Of a stretch of DNA of 18,760 nt, positions 1-7,508 are shown one piece after another (the first letter of the stretch is position 1; the number at the start of each line of letters is the position of its first letter). The translations under genes and the position numbers were made by a program. The notes beneath the pieces are model-generated. The model searched no databases. It was not told the origin of the DNA and saw only the letters and a list, made by a program, of their open reading frames with translations. Source of the stretch: EX4572-165 sp002254885 (lineage in GTDB: Archaea; Thermoplasmatota; E2; DHVEG-1); assembly GCA_029939595.1 (NCBI GenBank), contig JAOZSQ010000039.1:1-18760 (forward strand), given 5' to 3'.

Positions 1-2
1 TA

Positions 3-134
3 TATATTGCAGATATTCCATGTAATTTACAAGTATGGTTAAAGGAACCAAAGGTTGGTGTACCCAAACGAAAAAATGGACGTGGACGTAATCCAACAAG
101 AAAACAGGTTCTTGAGCAGCCACTCCCGTTTTGA
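3..134 (+). pseudogene. IS701-like transposase fragment, broken at both ends
   Basis: An open frame runs in from the window edge for 43 codons to a TGA at 132-134. The peptide contains ADIPCNLQVWLKEPKVGVP followed by a basic GRGRNPTRKQ stretch. This recalls the region of IS701-type DDE transposases where an (Y/V)AD(L/I)P..V(W/F) motif is followed by a P-rich, K/R-rich linker. In an intact enzyme this linker lies in the first half of the protein and several hundred residues follow; here the frame stops at once and no continuation is seen in any frame. I therefore read it as the remnant of a transposase, truncated downstream and continuing off the window upstream. The family call rests on remembered motif similarity only. 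Confidence 0.5.
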
Positions 135-319
135 TTTGAATTTTTGATCCATTTTTATTAGTTAATATGCAATAATAATAGATTTTTTGTATTTTTGTAA
201 AAATGTAGCATAAAATAGGTGGGTTATCTGAAGTTAAATCTTGAAATTAGTATTGATTTGTATAGCTGCTGCTATGTGTAATGATGTGGAAATGATATGT
301 TGGGTAATTGCTCTTTTTT
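135..319. other. AT-rich spacer between two IS remnants
   Basis: No convincing gene is seen. An open frame can be drawn across 241-513 on the + strand, but its second half is antisense to the istB remnant and its composition is that of noncoding AT-rich DNA. No terminal repeat linking this stretch to either flanking IS fragment was found. Confidence 0.4.
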
Positions 320-591
320 TGTCAATAACAGTCGAATTTGACCAACTTTCTGCAATTGAAAAAGACCCCATTCTATTAATATTTTTCTTCTTACACATTT
401 TCCATCTCTCCTATTTTTCCTGCACTTGCAAGACCATATTTCTTTCTATCCTTAAGCCTGTAACTTTCGCCTTTAATATTTACGGTAGTGCAATGATGCA
501 GTACTCGATCTAATACTGCTGCTGCAATTACCTGATCTTGAAAAATTTGACCCCATTCACCATATGATTTATTAGCCTGAGTTTCGCACTT
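320..591 (-). mobile_element. IS21-family remnant: istB 3' end plus IS terminus
   Basis: Reading the minus strand from 591 down to 320 gives the last 66 codons of an istB-like gene, its stop, and then an end with IS21 character. The tip reads tgtcaataaca on the + strand at 320-330. Two imperfect 15-nt direct repeats sit 24 nt apart at 329-343 and 353-367, with minus-strand consensus GGTC-N3-TTC(A/G)A(T/C)TG. Multiple short repeats near the termini are a known property of IS21-family elements. The rest of istB, istA and the other end are absent: the coding similarity stops at the inverted repeat at 569-625. It is an inactive fragment. Confidence 0.75.
391..591 (-). pseudogene. istB: istB (IS21 helper ATPase) C-terminal fragment
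   Basis: The minus-strand frame ending in TAA at 391-393 encodes NKSYGEWGQIF, then DQVIAAAVLDRVLHH, then VNIKGESYRLK. These are the signature C-terminal motifs of IstB, the AAA+ ATPase that assists the IS21 transposase (family knowledge: TSN+SFxEWGxxF, then AAxLDRLLHH, then I.G.SYRL+). Only about 60 of the usual roughly 250 residues remain; Walker A and B regions are missing. The codons before NKS fall inside the left arm of the 24-bp inverted repeat and do not match the usual TSN lead-in well, so the true break is probably at or in that repeat. No start codon, so not expressible as a working protein. Confidence 0.8.
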
Positions 592-625
592 AATATTTAT
601 CTAAGTGCGAAACTCAGGCTAATAA
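569..625. repeat. Perfect 24-bp inverted repeat with 9-nt loop
   Basis: Positions 569-592 and 602-625 are exact reverse complements (arm core attagcctgagtttcgcact), separated by 9 nt. Matching stops at 568/626 outside and 593/601 inside. The arm is far more GC-balanced than its surroundings. It lies exactly where the istB similarity ends on one side and the frameshifted secreted-protein relic ends on the other. Possible origins are two terminal repeats of a lost mobile element, or a template-switch rearrangement; a hairpin with a role in RNA is less likely because both flanks are decayed genes. Confidence 0.85.
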
Positions 626-869
626 TGAATAAGTCACAATCATATCTACTCTTCCTGATGCCTCAGAATTTCTTATTTCTGTAATGACATAGACAGTATC
701 TCCACATCATTCCCAACCAAAGAAATGCTTATGGCAAGCCCATCACCATCTGCTTGTAAAGACAGATATAGAGTTACAAAACAGAGAAGGATACAAATAA
801 CTATCATTAAAATCCTTTTGAAAAACCGTTTTGCATTTTACGGGAGATACAATCTATATCACCATCCAT
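614..869 (-). pseudogene. Frameshifted relic of a small secreted protein
   Basis: Three consecutive minus-strand pieces in different frames read like one protein. The first (from ATG 869) ends near MQNGFSKGF. The second, an intact 44-codon ORF at 673-807, begins MIVICILLCFVTLYLSLQA, a good hydrophobic export segment, and continues through GLAISISLVGNDVE. The third frame supplies GDTVYVITEIRN and VDMIVTYSLLA before a TGA at 614-616 inside the inverted repeat. Two small indels would join them. Family not recognised. It may instead be one short real ORF (673-807) plus chance open frames, but the amphipathic, protein-like third piece argues for decay. Confidence 0.4.
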
Positions 870-974
870 CCATAAACACAATAAGTATATCCTTCTTTAA
901 ATGTTTTGGAATTTTTTAAAATAGATTCATCCAAATAATTTCAACAAAATTTAAGAAATTAATGGGATAATATT

Positions 975-1016
975 ATTAAATACTAAAGAATATATTAATA
1001 TGGCAATTTAGGTGAT
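975..1016 (+). promoter_or_regulatory. Archaeal TATA box and ribosome binding site for the C25 protease
   Basis: attaaata at 975-982 fits an archaeal TATA box and would place transcript start near 1004. The leader then carries aggtgat (1010-1016), complementary to the archaeal 16S 3' end, 7 nt before ATG 1024. This site decides the start: the upstream in-frame GTG at 1012 lies inside the ribosome binding site. Confidence 0.55.
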
Positions 1017-1023
1017 TCTAAAC

Positions 1024-2943
1024 ATGGATAAAATAAAAAGGATATTAATTGTTGGATTAGCATTGATGCTTCTCATACCATCTTCCATTTCAGCTTTCTC
1101 AGATATTGAGGATGAATCTTCTTTTACTCAGAAGTCAATCAGCATTACTAAATTATTTAGCGAGGTATCATTTGAAAACTATGAAGATGAAATCGTTGTT
1201 CGTGTTAATGAATGTAATTTTAATGTAATGAAGCCGGATTATCCTGTGATCCCTTCTCTTATTTTGATATATGAACTTCCATTTGGATCCATTATAAATA
1301 GCATTGATTATGAACATGGAGCAGTACAAGAAATACCAGTTATGGGAATACTTGCAAGAGATGAAGGTTCACCTATAGATTCCATTTTACAATTTCAAAA
1401 TCGTTATACCTCTAATACTTCTGAATTACCAATGTATCCAGAAAATTGGGTAACATCTCATGTGGGTGGAGGAATAATGGGTGATGATCATAAAACATTC
1501 TTTATTCTAAGAATTTATCCTGCAAGATATGATTCAATAGAAAATACTATTCATTTCATTGATCAAATTGATATTGAAATCACATATCATGAACCAAATC
1601 AACCGTTACTTTCAGATATCGATGTCTATGATTTATTGATAATCGCTCCAAGTGAATTTATACCTCATCTTCAACCACTAGTTGATCATAAAATATCAAA
1701 AGAAGTAAAAACAAAACTTATTGGTATTGATGAAATATATGAACGTATGTTTTGGGATGGATCTGATCCTGCTGAAAAAATAAAATATTTTATTAAAACA
1801 GCAATAGAGGAATGGAGTGTTAGCCATGTGCTTCTAGTTGGTGGAAGAAAAGGACAAACGAATCAATGGCTTATACCTGTTAGATATAGCTATGTTGTTC
1901 CACCAGATGAACAAGAATATCCTGAAAAATCATTTCTCTCTGATCTATATTTTGCAGATATCTACGATAGTAAAGGTAATTTTTCAAGTTGGGATTCAAA
2001 CAATGATGGTCAATTCTCAGTATGGAATGAAACATATAGGGAAACCATGGATCTATATCCTGATGTATATCTTGGACGACTTCCCTGCAGAAACACATAT
2101 GAAGTAAAAACAATGGTTAAAAAAATCATGAAATATGAAGAAACAAAAGCAGATGATTCATGGTTTAAAAACCTTGTATTAGTTGCAGGTGATTCTTATG
2201 TAAATAATGGAGAAAATTTCAATGAAGGTGAGATTATTTCAGAAGAAGCAATTGATCTTATGCCAGGGTTTACACCATTAAAAGTCTATGCATCCATTGA
2301 TGACATTAATAGAAAAACAGTAAATAATGCAATGAATCAAGGTGCAGGTTTTGCCTATTTTTGTGGACATGGAAGTTCTGCTTCATGGAGCACGCATTTT
2401 CCACCTGCAATTGATGATAGAGATAATTGGACCACAGGATATAAAGTAGAAGATATGATCTTTCTGAAAAACAAAGAAAAACTACCTATCACTGTTGTTG
2501 GAGGATGTCATAATGGACAATATGATATAACCATTCCAAACAGCATTATTCAGGGCATAAAAGATTCTGGTTTGAAATATTTTCTTGGAAGATTTTTCTT
2601 TGATGGATGGATACCAAAATGCTGGGCCTGGTGGCTAACAAGTACTGCTGATGGAGGGGCGATTGCAACTATTGCAAACACGGGCCTTGGTACACATGGG
2701 GAAGAAGACTCTGACCGTAACGGAATCATTGATTACATAGAGGTATTAGATGGATGGATGGAATTGCGATTCCTTGAACTATATGGAATAGAACATCAGG
2801 ATGACCTTGGTGAAAATCATGGACAAACAATATCTGAATATTTGCATTTGTTCATTGGAAATAACGAAAAAATGGATACGAAAATGGTTCAACAATGGCA
2901 ACTATTTGGAGATCCAAGTCTAAAAATTGGTGGTCATCAATAA
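1024..2943 (+). CDS. Secreted C25 (gingipain-like) cysteine endopeptidase
   Basis: A 639-residue exported protein. The N-terminus is a classic signal peptide: MDKIKR, then a hydrophobic core and a small-residue cut region near SISAFS. Residues about 30-200 match the propeptide/N-terminal part seen in C25 proteins, ending in a region with LRIYP. The catalytic domain begins around YDLLIIAPSEF. The C25 His-Cys pair is visible as YFCGHGSSASW (His449) and VVGGCHNGQYD (Cys495), and the usual closing motif QLFGDPSLKIGG is at the C-terminus. There is no Ig, PKD or sorting domain after it, so it is a minimal form, probably released or loosely held outside the cell. Start ATG 1024 is preferred over GTG 1012 because aggtgat sits just upstream. 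Likely role: extracellular protein degradation. Confidence 0.88.
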   Translation: MDKIKRILIVGLALMLLIPSSISAFSDIEDESSFTQKSISITKLFSEVSFENYEDEIVVRVNECNFNVMKPDYPVIPSLILIYELPFGSIINSIDYEHGAVQEIPVMGILARDEGSPIDSILQFQNRYTSNTSELPMYPENWVTSHVGGGIMGDDHKTFFILRIYPARYDSIENTIHFIDQIDIEITYHEPNQPLLSDIDVYDLLIIAPSEFIPHLQPLVDHKISKEVKTKLIGIDEIYERMFWDGSDPAEKIKYFIKTAIEEWSVSHVLLVGGRKGQTNQWLIPVRYSYVVPPDEQEYPEKSFLSDLYFADIYDSKGNFSSWDSNNDGQFSVWNETYRETMDLYPDVYLGRLPCRNTYEVKTMVKKIMKYEETKADDSWFKNLVLVAGDSYVNNGENFNEGEIISEEAIDLMPGFTPLKVYASIDDINRKTVNNAMNQGAGFAYFCGHGSSASWSTHFPPAIDDRDNWTTGYKVEDMIFLKNKEKLPITVVGGCHNGQYDITIPNSIIQGIKDSGLKYFLGRFFFDGWIPKCWAWWLTSTADGGAIATIANTGLGTHGEEDSDRNGIIDYIEVLDGWMELRFLELYGIEHQDDLGENHGQTISEYLHLFIGNNEKMDTKMVQQWQLFGDPSLKIGGHQ

Positions 2944-2957
2944 AAAAAGAAAAAAGA
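2942..2957 (-). terminator. Oligo-T terminator of the 61-residue protein gene
   Basis: Read on the minus strand, the stretch just after the stop of the downstream gene is almost pure T with one C, the archaeal intrinsic termination pattern. The convergent C25 gene ends within it. Confidence 0.5.
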
Positions 2958-2972
2958 GATTATAGAATAGCT

Positions 2973-3158
2973 TTATTTTTTCTTTAAATATGGGAGACCA
3001 GTTCTCTTGTTTACACCAACTTCATAATTACTTGGTTTATCACAAGGGTTTCCACTCTTTGGGGATCTTTTACTAAAGAAATAGATAGTCTGATTTCTTC
3101 CACCCTTAAGCTCTACATCTCTTGTATATAATGTCCATCCTTCATAGGTATAGGTCAT
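2973..3158 (-). CDS. Conserved 61-residue protein, function unknown
   Basis: The product starts MTYTYEGWTLYTRD and ends VGVNKRTGLPYLKKK. I recognise this pattern (GWTLYTRDV.LKGGR.QTIYFFSK, PKSG.PC..P, E/VGVN+RTGLPYLKK) as a widespread short hypothetical family in archaea and bacteria, but no function is known to me. It is strongly basic, with no membrane segment and a single cysteine, so a nucleic-acid-associated role is possible but unproven. The start is ATG 3158, not the upstream ATG 3179: a perfect GGAGG (3166-3170, minus strand) stands 7 nt before it. The gene is alone on its strand, convergent with the C25 protease. Confidence 0.8.
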   Translation of the reverse strand: MTYTYEGWTLYTRDVELKGGRNQTIYFFSKRSPKSGNPCDKPSNYEVGVNKRTGLPYLKKK

Positions 3159-3334
3159 TTTCTTTCCTCCGAGAAGCAATGTTAATGATATGATTTAAAT
3201 CTTTCCTTTTTTTTATCATTTTACTCCTGGTTTTAAATGTTTTTAACCAAAAAACCAAATTGAATATCTAATAAAAAATAATATAATAATTAAAATAATT
3301 TAATAATACATTTCGGTTAAATACATTCAATAAT

Positions 3335-3377
3335 TTTATATATCATATGTATATACGGCGAACAGATTAGAAGGTGA
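3335..3377 (+). promoter_or_regulatory. Promoter and ribosome binding site of the RAM-permease operon
   Basis: tttatata at 3335-3342 is a strong archaeal TATA box; transcript start would be near 3363. aaggtga at 3371-3377 is the ribosome binding site for ATG 3383, which rules out the in-frame GTG at 3374. Confidence 0.6.
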
Positions 3378-3382
3378 ATTTA

Positions 3383-3622
3383 ATGATAAATGCATACATC
3401 CTCATTGCAATGGATCCCGGCGGATCAGATATAGCAATTAAAGAAATGAGAAAGATAGAAAAAATCGAAAAAATTTCTATTGTTGCAGGAGAATATGACA
3501 TTGTTGTACGAGTTCAAGTAGAAACTCTTGAAAATCTTTTATATGTTACTGATAAAATTCATGGAATTGCCGGTGTGAAAAAAACAACCACCCAAGTTAT
3601 TGAGAAAGAACTGTCATTATGA
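3383..3622 (+). CDS. Stand-alone Lrp/AsnC-type RAM (ligand-binding) domain protein
   Basis: A 79-residue protein made only of the effector-binding domain of Lrp/AsnC regulators, with no helix-turn-helix. The hallmarks are INAYILIAMDPGG at the first strand, VAGEYDIVVRVQV around the ligand-binding turn and a final strand GVKKTTTQVIEKE. Family knowledge: such domains form dimers and higher rings and bind amino acids at subunit interfaces. It heads an apparent operon and overlaps the next gene by 4 nt (ATGA), so the two are translationally coupled. The next gene carries a homologous domain, so mixed assemblies between the two proteins are a natural guess (inference). ATG 3383 is chosen because aaggtga precedes it. 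Confidence 0.85.
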   Translation: MINAYILIAMDPGGSDIAIKEMRKIEKIEKISIVAGEYDIVVRVQVETLENLLYVTDKIHGIAGVKKTTTQVIEKELSL

Positions 3623-4860
3623 AAATAAGGAAGAAATATCTATTTTACCTTCTAGCTTTCAGCTCAGCAATTATCACCTCGGTAAATGCTGGGTTTGATG
3701 TTATAGTTGGTAAATTTTTCATTCCCAATGTTTGGGCATTGGGCTTATCAATCTTTGTGGTAGGTATACCTGTTACTCTATTCATGGGTTTATTTTTTTC
3801 AATAAAGCTGAAGGGTAAGAGCTTAGGTGCTCGCATTATAGATCCTTCTTTTCAGAGACTCCGATTAATTACAAAACAAGAAATAATCCCTCAGATTATA
3901 GCTGCATTTGGAAATTCAATTAATACAGTTGGGTATTTCGCACTTTTATCATTATTCAAAGATCCTTCCATTGTTCTTCCATTCAGCCAAATTGTAATTT
4001 TATATATTGTTGCAGTAGAATCAATTAATGAAAAAGATATGCCCACATTATCTGAGATTCAATCTATTTTAATTGTAACCTTTGGAGCAATTTTAGGATC
4101 AATAAGTTTATCGGGAGATATTAATGTAACTGCCATGCTTATTGTCTTTTTTGTGATTAATCCTGGGTGGATGTTGCTTTCTATTTATCAAAGAAAGTTA
4201 AAATGGATGAAAATAAATGACAGTTCCAATGATTCAGTAAACATTCGTTTTTGGAACGTATTATTCTCCTGCATAATGACCATTATCATCATCCATTCAT
4301 TTGATCTATTTTATGGATCACAGAATTTACTTGCAGGTTTTCAGGCATCATATGAACAATTTATTCCTGCATTGATCATATCTATTGGCTCGTTTTTTGG
4401 ACTTGTTCTATATATTCGAGCGTTAGGTATTGGAAAAGCTAGTGTAGTACAAGCGGTAAGATCATCGACCATTATTTTCTCAATTCCTATATCTCTAATC
4501 CTATCATATTTTTCAATCATCGATCCTTTTCCAATTGATCCTACATTATTATTGATGAAATTCATAGGAATATCTATCATGGTTCTTGGAATTTTATCAT
4601 TTTCATTAAACCTTGTGAAAGCATATATTTTTGTCACAATTAAACCAGGATATCCCATTGAAGAAACTATGCATAAAATATGGAATATTCGTGGAGTAAC
4701 ACGGGTGACTGCAACAGCAGGAACATATGATTTCATTGTAAAAATTAGAACTCGTACACTTGTAAAAGGATATGAAAAAATCATTCGAAAGATTCAAAAT
4801 ATTGATGCAATTGATAAATTTAAATGGGAATCTGTATTAAAAGAATGGGAGGATATTTAA
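3619..4860 (+). CDS. DMT/EamA-like ten-helix permease fused to a C-terminal RAM domain
   Basis: 413 residues. The first 330 or so contain about ten hydrophobic segments (roughly 8-30, 40-62, 88-110, 116-134, 146-165, 170-190, 211-230, 247-268, 275-300, 310-333) in the pattern of drug/metabolite-transporter family permeases. From residue 335 the chain becomes soluble and reads AYIFVTIKPGYPIEETMHKI, then ATAGTYDFIVKIRTRT, an Lrp/AsnC-type RAM domain that aligns by eye with the protein encoded just upstream. After ten helices with the N-terminus inside, the RAM domain would lie in the cytoplasm. Substrate is not evident. The fusion suggests transport controlled by a bound small molecule, or a membrane sensor. 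The assignment of the membrane part to DMT/EamA is by topology, not clear motifs. Confidence 0.75.
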   Translation: MKIRKKYLFYLLAFSSAIITSVNAGFDVIVGKFFIPNVWALGLSIFVVGIPVTLFMGLFFSIKLKGKSLGARIIDPSFQRLRLITKQEIIPQIIAAFGNSINTVGYFALLSLFKDPSIVLPFSQIVILYIVAVESINEKDMPTLSEIQSILIVTFGAILGSISLSGDINVTAMLIVFFVINPGWMLLSIYQRKLKWMKINDSSNDSVNIRFWNVLFSCIMTIIIIHSFDLFYGSQNLLAGFQASYEQFIPALIISIGSFFGLVLYIRALGIGKASVVQAVRSSTIIFSIPISLILSYFSIIDPFPIDPTLLLMKFIGISIMVLGILSFSLNLVKAYIFVTIKPGYPIEETMHKIWNIRGVTRVTATAGTYDFIVKIRTRTLVKGYEKIIRKIQNIDAIDKFKWESVLKEWEDI

Positions 4861-4914
4861 AGAAGATTAATAATCACAAAATAGCGTTTATTATATCAAA
4901 GCGATGTGATTATT

Positions 4915-6018
4915 ATGTATGATATCCGATATGAAACTTTTGCAAAAATACTCTGTGACCATTCACTTGAACTAAAAAAAGATGATGTTTTTATTATCTC
5001 TGGCTCTCATCAAGCTATGCCTCTTATCTATTCCGTATATAAAATTGCATTAGAGAAAGGCACACATCCTCATGTTCGATTAGGATCAGAATTATTGTCA
5101 GAGACATATTATAAGAAAGCATCTGAAAATCAATTAAATTTTGTATCTCCTCTGGATCTATATGAGATAAAACATGTTGATGCAAGGTTAAGTATTATCA
5201 GTACAGAAAATACAAGATATATGAACAATGTTGACCCAAAAATGCAGCAGTTACGAAGCCGCTCTCAAAAACCAATTCATGATATTTTTTTAAAAAGAGC
5301 TACATCAAAGCAACTTCGATGGTGTGTAACCCTGTTTCCTACAAATGCATCCGCACAAGATGCAGAGATGTCACTAACAGATTATGAAGAATTTGTTTTA
5401 TCTGCCACCCATATTGATGAAAAAAATCCGGTTCAATTCTGGAAAAATATGGGTGAAAAACAGAAAAAAATACAATTAATGTTGGAAGGAAAAAAAGTAT
5501 TTCGAATAAATGCAGATGATACGGATCTAACAGTTTCATGTGAGGGTAGAAAATGGGTTCCATGTTTTGGAAAAGAGAATTTTCCAGATGGAGAAATATT
5601 CACAGGGCCCATTGAACATTCAGCAGAAGGATTCATTCATTTCTCATATCCTTTGGTTTATGGTGGACGAAGAGTTGATGATGTAAAGTTATGGTTTGAA
5701 AAGGGAAAGGTTGTAAAAGCAAAAGCAGCAGCTGGACAAGAATTTCTTGATGCAATGCTAAATATGGATGATGGTGCCAGAAGACTAGGCGAATTTGCAT
5801 TTGGAACAAATTATGGAATAAAAGAATATACAAAAAACATCCTTTTTGATGAAAAAATTGGTGGAACAATACATCTTGCAGTTGGCAGCGGATACCCAGA
5901 AACAGGTAGTATAAATGAATCAAGCCTTCATTGGGACATGGTAATTGATATGAGAAAAAATGCATCAGTATTTGCAGATGAAGAATGCATCTATAAAAAC
6001 GGATCTTTCAAAATTTGA
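4915..6018 (+). CDS. M29-family metallo-aminopeptidase
   Basis: A 367-residue cytoplasmic aminopeptidase of the M29 (AmpS/AmpT, thermophilic) family, which removes N-terminal residues from peptides using a two-metal centre. The expected metal ligands are all visible: Glu234 in FTGPIEHSAEG, Glu293 in RRLGEFAFG, His320 in GGTIHLAVG, and His339 and Asp341 in SSLHWDMVIDM. The Rossmann-like N-terminal half begins near KKDDVFIISG. Length is slightly short of the usual about 400 but complete. ATG 4915 is preferred over the in-frame GTG 4906, whose gtgat looks like part of the ribosome binding site. It follows the permease by 54 nt on the same strand. Confidence 0.88.
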   Translation: MYDIRYETFAKILCDHSLELKKDDVFIISGSHQAMPLIYSVYKIALEKGTHPHVRLGSELLSETYYKKASENQLNFVSPLDLYEIKHVDARLSIISTENTRYMNNVDPKMQQLRSRSQKPIHDIFLKRATSKQLRWCVTLFPTNASAQDAEMSLTDYEEFVLSATHIDEKNPVQFWKNMGEKQKKIQLMLEGKKVFRINADDTDLTVSCEGRKWVPCFGKENFPDGEIFTGPIEHSAEGFIHFSYPLVYGGRRVDDVKLWFEKGKVVKAKAAAGQEFLDAMLNMDDGARRLGEFAFGTNYGIKEYTKNILFDEKIGGTIHLAVGSGYPETGSINESSLHWDMVIDMRKNASVFADEECIYKNGSFKI

Positions 6019-6065
6019 AAACTGTCTGTAAAGAATTAAATAACACTAATTTATTTCAGAGTAAT

Positions 6066-7493
6066 ATGTGCGGCATCGTTGGTATCATTGGTAATAAACC
6101 TGTATCCCGCTTGATTTACCACAGTCTTTTTGCTATTCAACATCGTGGTCAATCATCTGCAGGAAAACTGACTTATGATGGAAATATCCATGTGAATAAA
6201 GATGCAGGTTTAGTTCGTGAGGTTTTTGAGGATGTATCAAGTATTAGTACTCCAGGTATTGCAGGTATTGGTCATACGCGATATTCAACAGCAGGTTTAG
6301 ATGATGTAGAATCATTGAAACGAAATGCACAACCTGAATATCTTGTCAATCCATTTCTTGGAGCAGTACATAATGGAAATATTATCAACAGCTCAAAAGT
6401 TATAGAAAGAACTTCACGTCGCCCTCGAACGGATTGTGATATCCAATATTTATTACTCCCTATGGCAGATGAACTTTATAAAAAAGAATTAACACCAGAT
6501 ATTATTTTTGATGCATGTGAATCTGTGATGAAAAACGTAAAAGGAAGTTATTCAAGCTTATTTCTTGCAGATTCAGGAGATGATCCTTATCTTTTTGCAA
6601 TCACTGACCCTAATAAACTTAGACCTCTTGTTTTAGGGAAAAAGAATGGTATGTATTGTCTTACATCAGAAACTCGTGTTTTTAAGAAAACACAGTTTGA
6701 ATATGTAAAAGATATCCCTGGAGGATCTGCAATAATCATTGATAAACATGGAAACATTCATGAAAAACAGATAATCAAAAAACCTGAAACTCCTTGTATG
6801 TTTGAATTTGTCTATTTTGCTAAACCTGATTCACGTATAGAAAAACGATCAGTTCATAATGTCCGAGTTCAACTAGGTCAGGTCCTTGCAAAAAATTATC
6901 CTGTGGATGCTGATATTGTTGTTCCTGTGCCTAACTCAGGGCGGGCATATGCAATTGGTTTTTCAAGAGAATCAGGGATTTTACTTGATGAAGGGATCAT
7001 GAAAGATAAAGATGAACGTTCATTTATTCAACAGGATCAAGAAAGCAGAGATCGTATTGTTCAGGAAGGACTTTCATTTTTACGGGCAGTTTTCAAAGGT
7101 AAAAAAGTTGTGCTTATCGATGATTCTATTGTTCGAGGGACAAATATTAGAAAACTAGTTGCAGGAATACGAAGAGCTGGTGGAAAAGAGGTTCATATTC
7201 GTATAGGCTGCCCTCCACTCATAGCTCCTTGTTATCTAGGGATTGATATGCGCAGTAGAAAAGAGTTTCTTGCAAGAGATGATGAGGGCAATGTTAAAAA
7301 ATGGGATGAAATATGCAAAGAAATTGGTGCTGATTCACTTGCCTATATCAAACCTTCTGATCTTGAAGATGTAATTGGCTTTCCTGTTTGTAAAGGATGT
7401 ATTGATTTTCCAGATGGTTATCCTAAGGAATTAAAAAAAGATGTGCTGAGATTATATGAAAAAGTTGATGATGGAAAACGTGCATATGAATAA
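6066..7493 (+). CDS. purF: Amidophosphoribosyltransferase, first step of purine synthesis
   Basis: PurF joins glutamine-derived ammonia to PRPP to give phosphoribosylamine. The 475-residue product starts MCGIVGIIG, so Cys2 is the N-terminal nucleophile of the glutaminase domain; GHTRYSTAG and VHNGNI are further glutaminase motifs. The C-terminal half is the PRTase domain with VVLIDDSIVRGTN as the PRPP-binding loop. Four cysteines (Cys244, Cys389, Cys442, Cys445; the last two as VCKGC) fall where the Bacillus-type enzyme binds a 4Fe-4S cluster, so this is probably the oxygen-sensitive Fe-S form. The frame is open back to TTG 6015, overlapping the aminopeptidase stop; use of that start would give a 17-residue leader to be cleaved. 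ATG 6066 is simpler. Confidence 0.93.
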   Translation: MCGIVGIIGNKPVSRLIYHSLFAIQHRGQSSAGKLTYDGNIHVNKDAGLVREVFEDVSSISTPGIAGIGHTRYSTAGLDDVESLKRNAQPEYLVNPFLGAVHNGNIINSSKVIERTSRRPRTDCDIQYLLLPMADELYKKELTPDIIFDACESVMKNVKGSYSSLFLADSGDDPYLFAITDPNKLRPLVLGKKNGMYCLTSETRVFKKTQFEYVKDIPGGSAIIIDKHGNIHEKQIIKKPETPCMFEFVYFAKPDSRIEKRSVHNVRVQLGQVLAKNYPVDADIVVPVPNSGRAYAIGFSRESGILLDEGIMKDKDERSFIQQDQESRDRIVQEGLSFLRAVFKGKKVVLIDDSIVRGTNIRKLVAGIRRAGGKEVHIRIGCPPLIAPCYLGIDMRSRKEFLARDDEGNVKKWDEICKEIGADSLAYIKPSDLEDVIGFPVCKGCIDFPDGYPKELKKDVLRLYEKVDDGKRAYE

Positions 7494-7508
7494 ACAAGGT
7501 TCATATGG

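Noticed and set aside
279..290. aatgatgtggaa also found nearly intact in inverted orientation near 690-702
   Set aside because: The match is about 11 nt with no extension on either side, too short to claim a duplication or target repeat.
241..513. 90-codon + strand open frame
   Set aside because: Its second half is antisense to the istB remnant and the first half is AT-rich spacer; it starts at TTG with no ribosome binding site.
725..919. 64-codon + strand open frame
   Set aside because: Antisense to the secreted-protein relic; composition resembles noncoding sequence and it has no family motif or binding site.
4341..4784. 147-codon minus-strand frame inside the permease gene
   Set aside because: Shadow of the permease-RAM gene, whose membrane and RAM motifs are clear on the + strand.
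5633..5965. 110-codon minus-strand frame inside the aminopeptidase gene
   Set aside because: Rich in Leu, His and Phe as expected from the complement of a coding strand; all M29 motifs are on the + strand.
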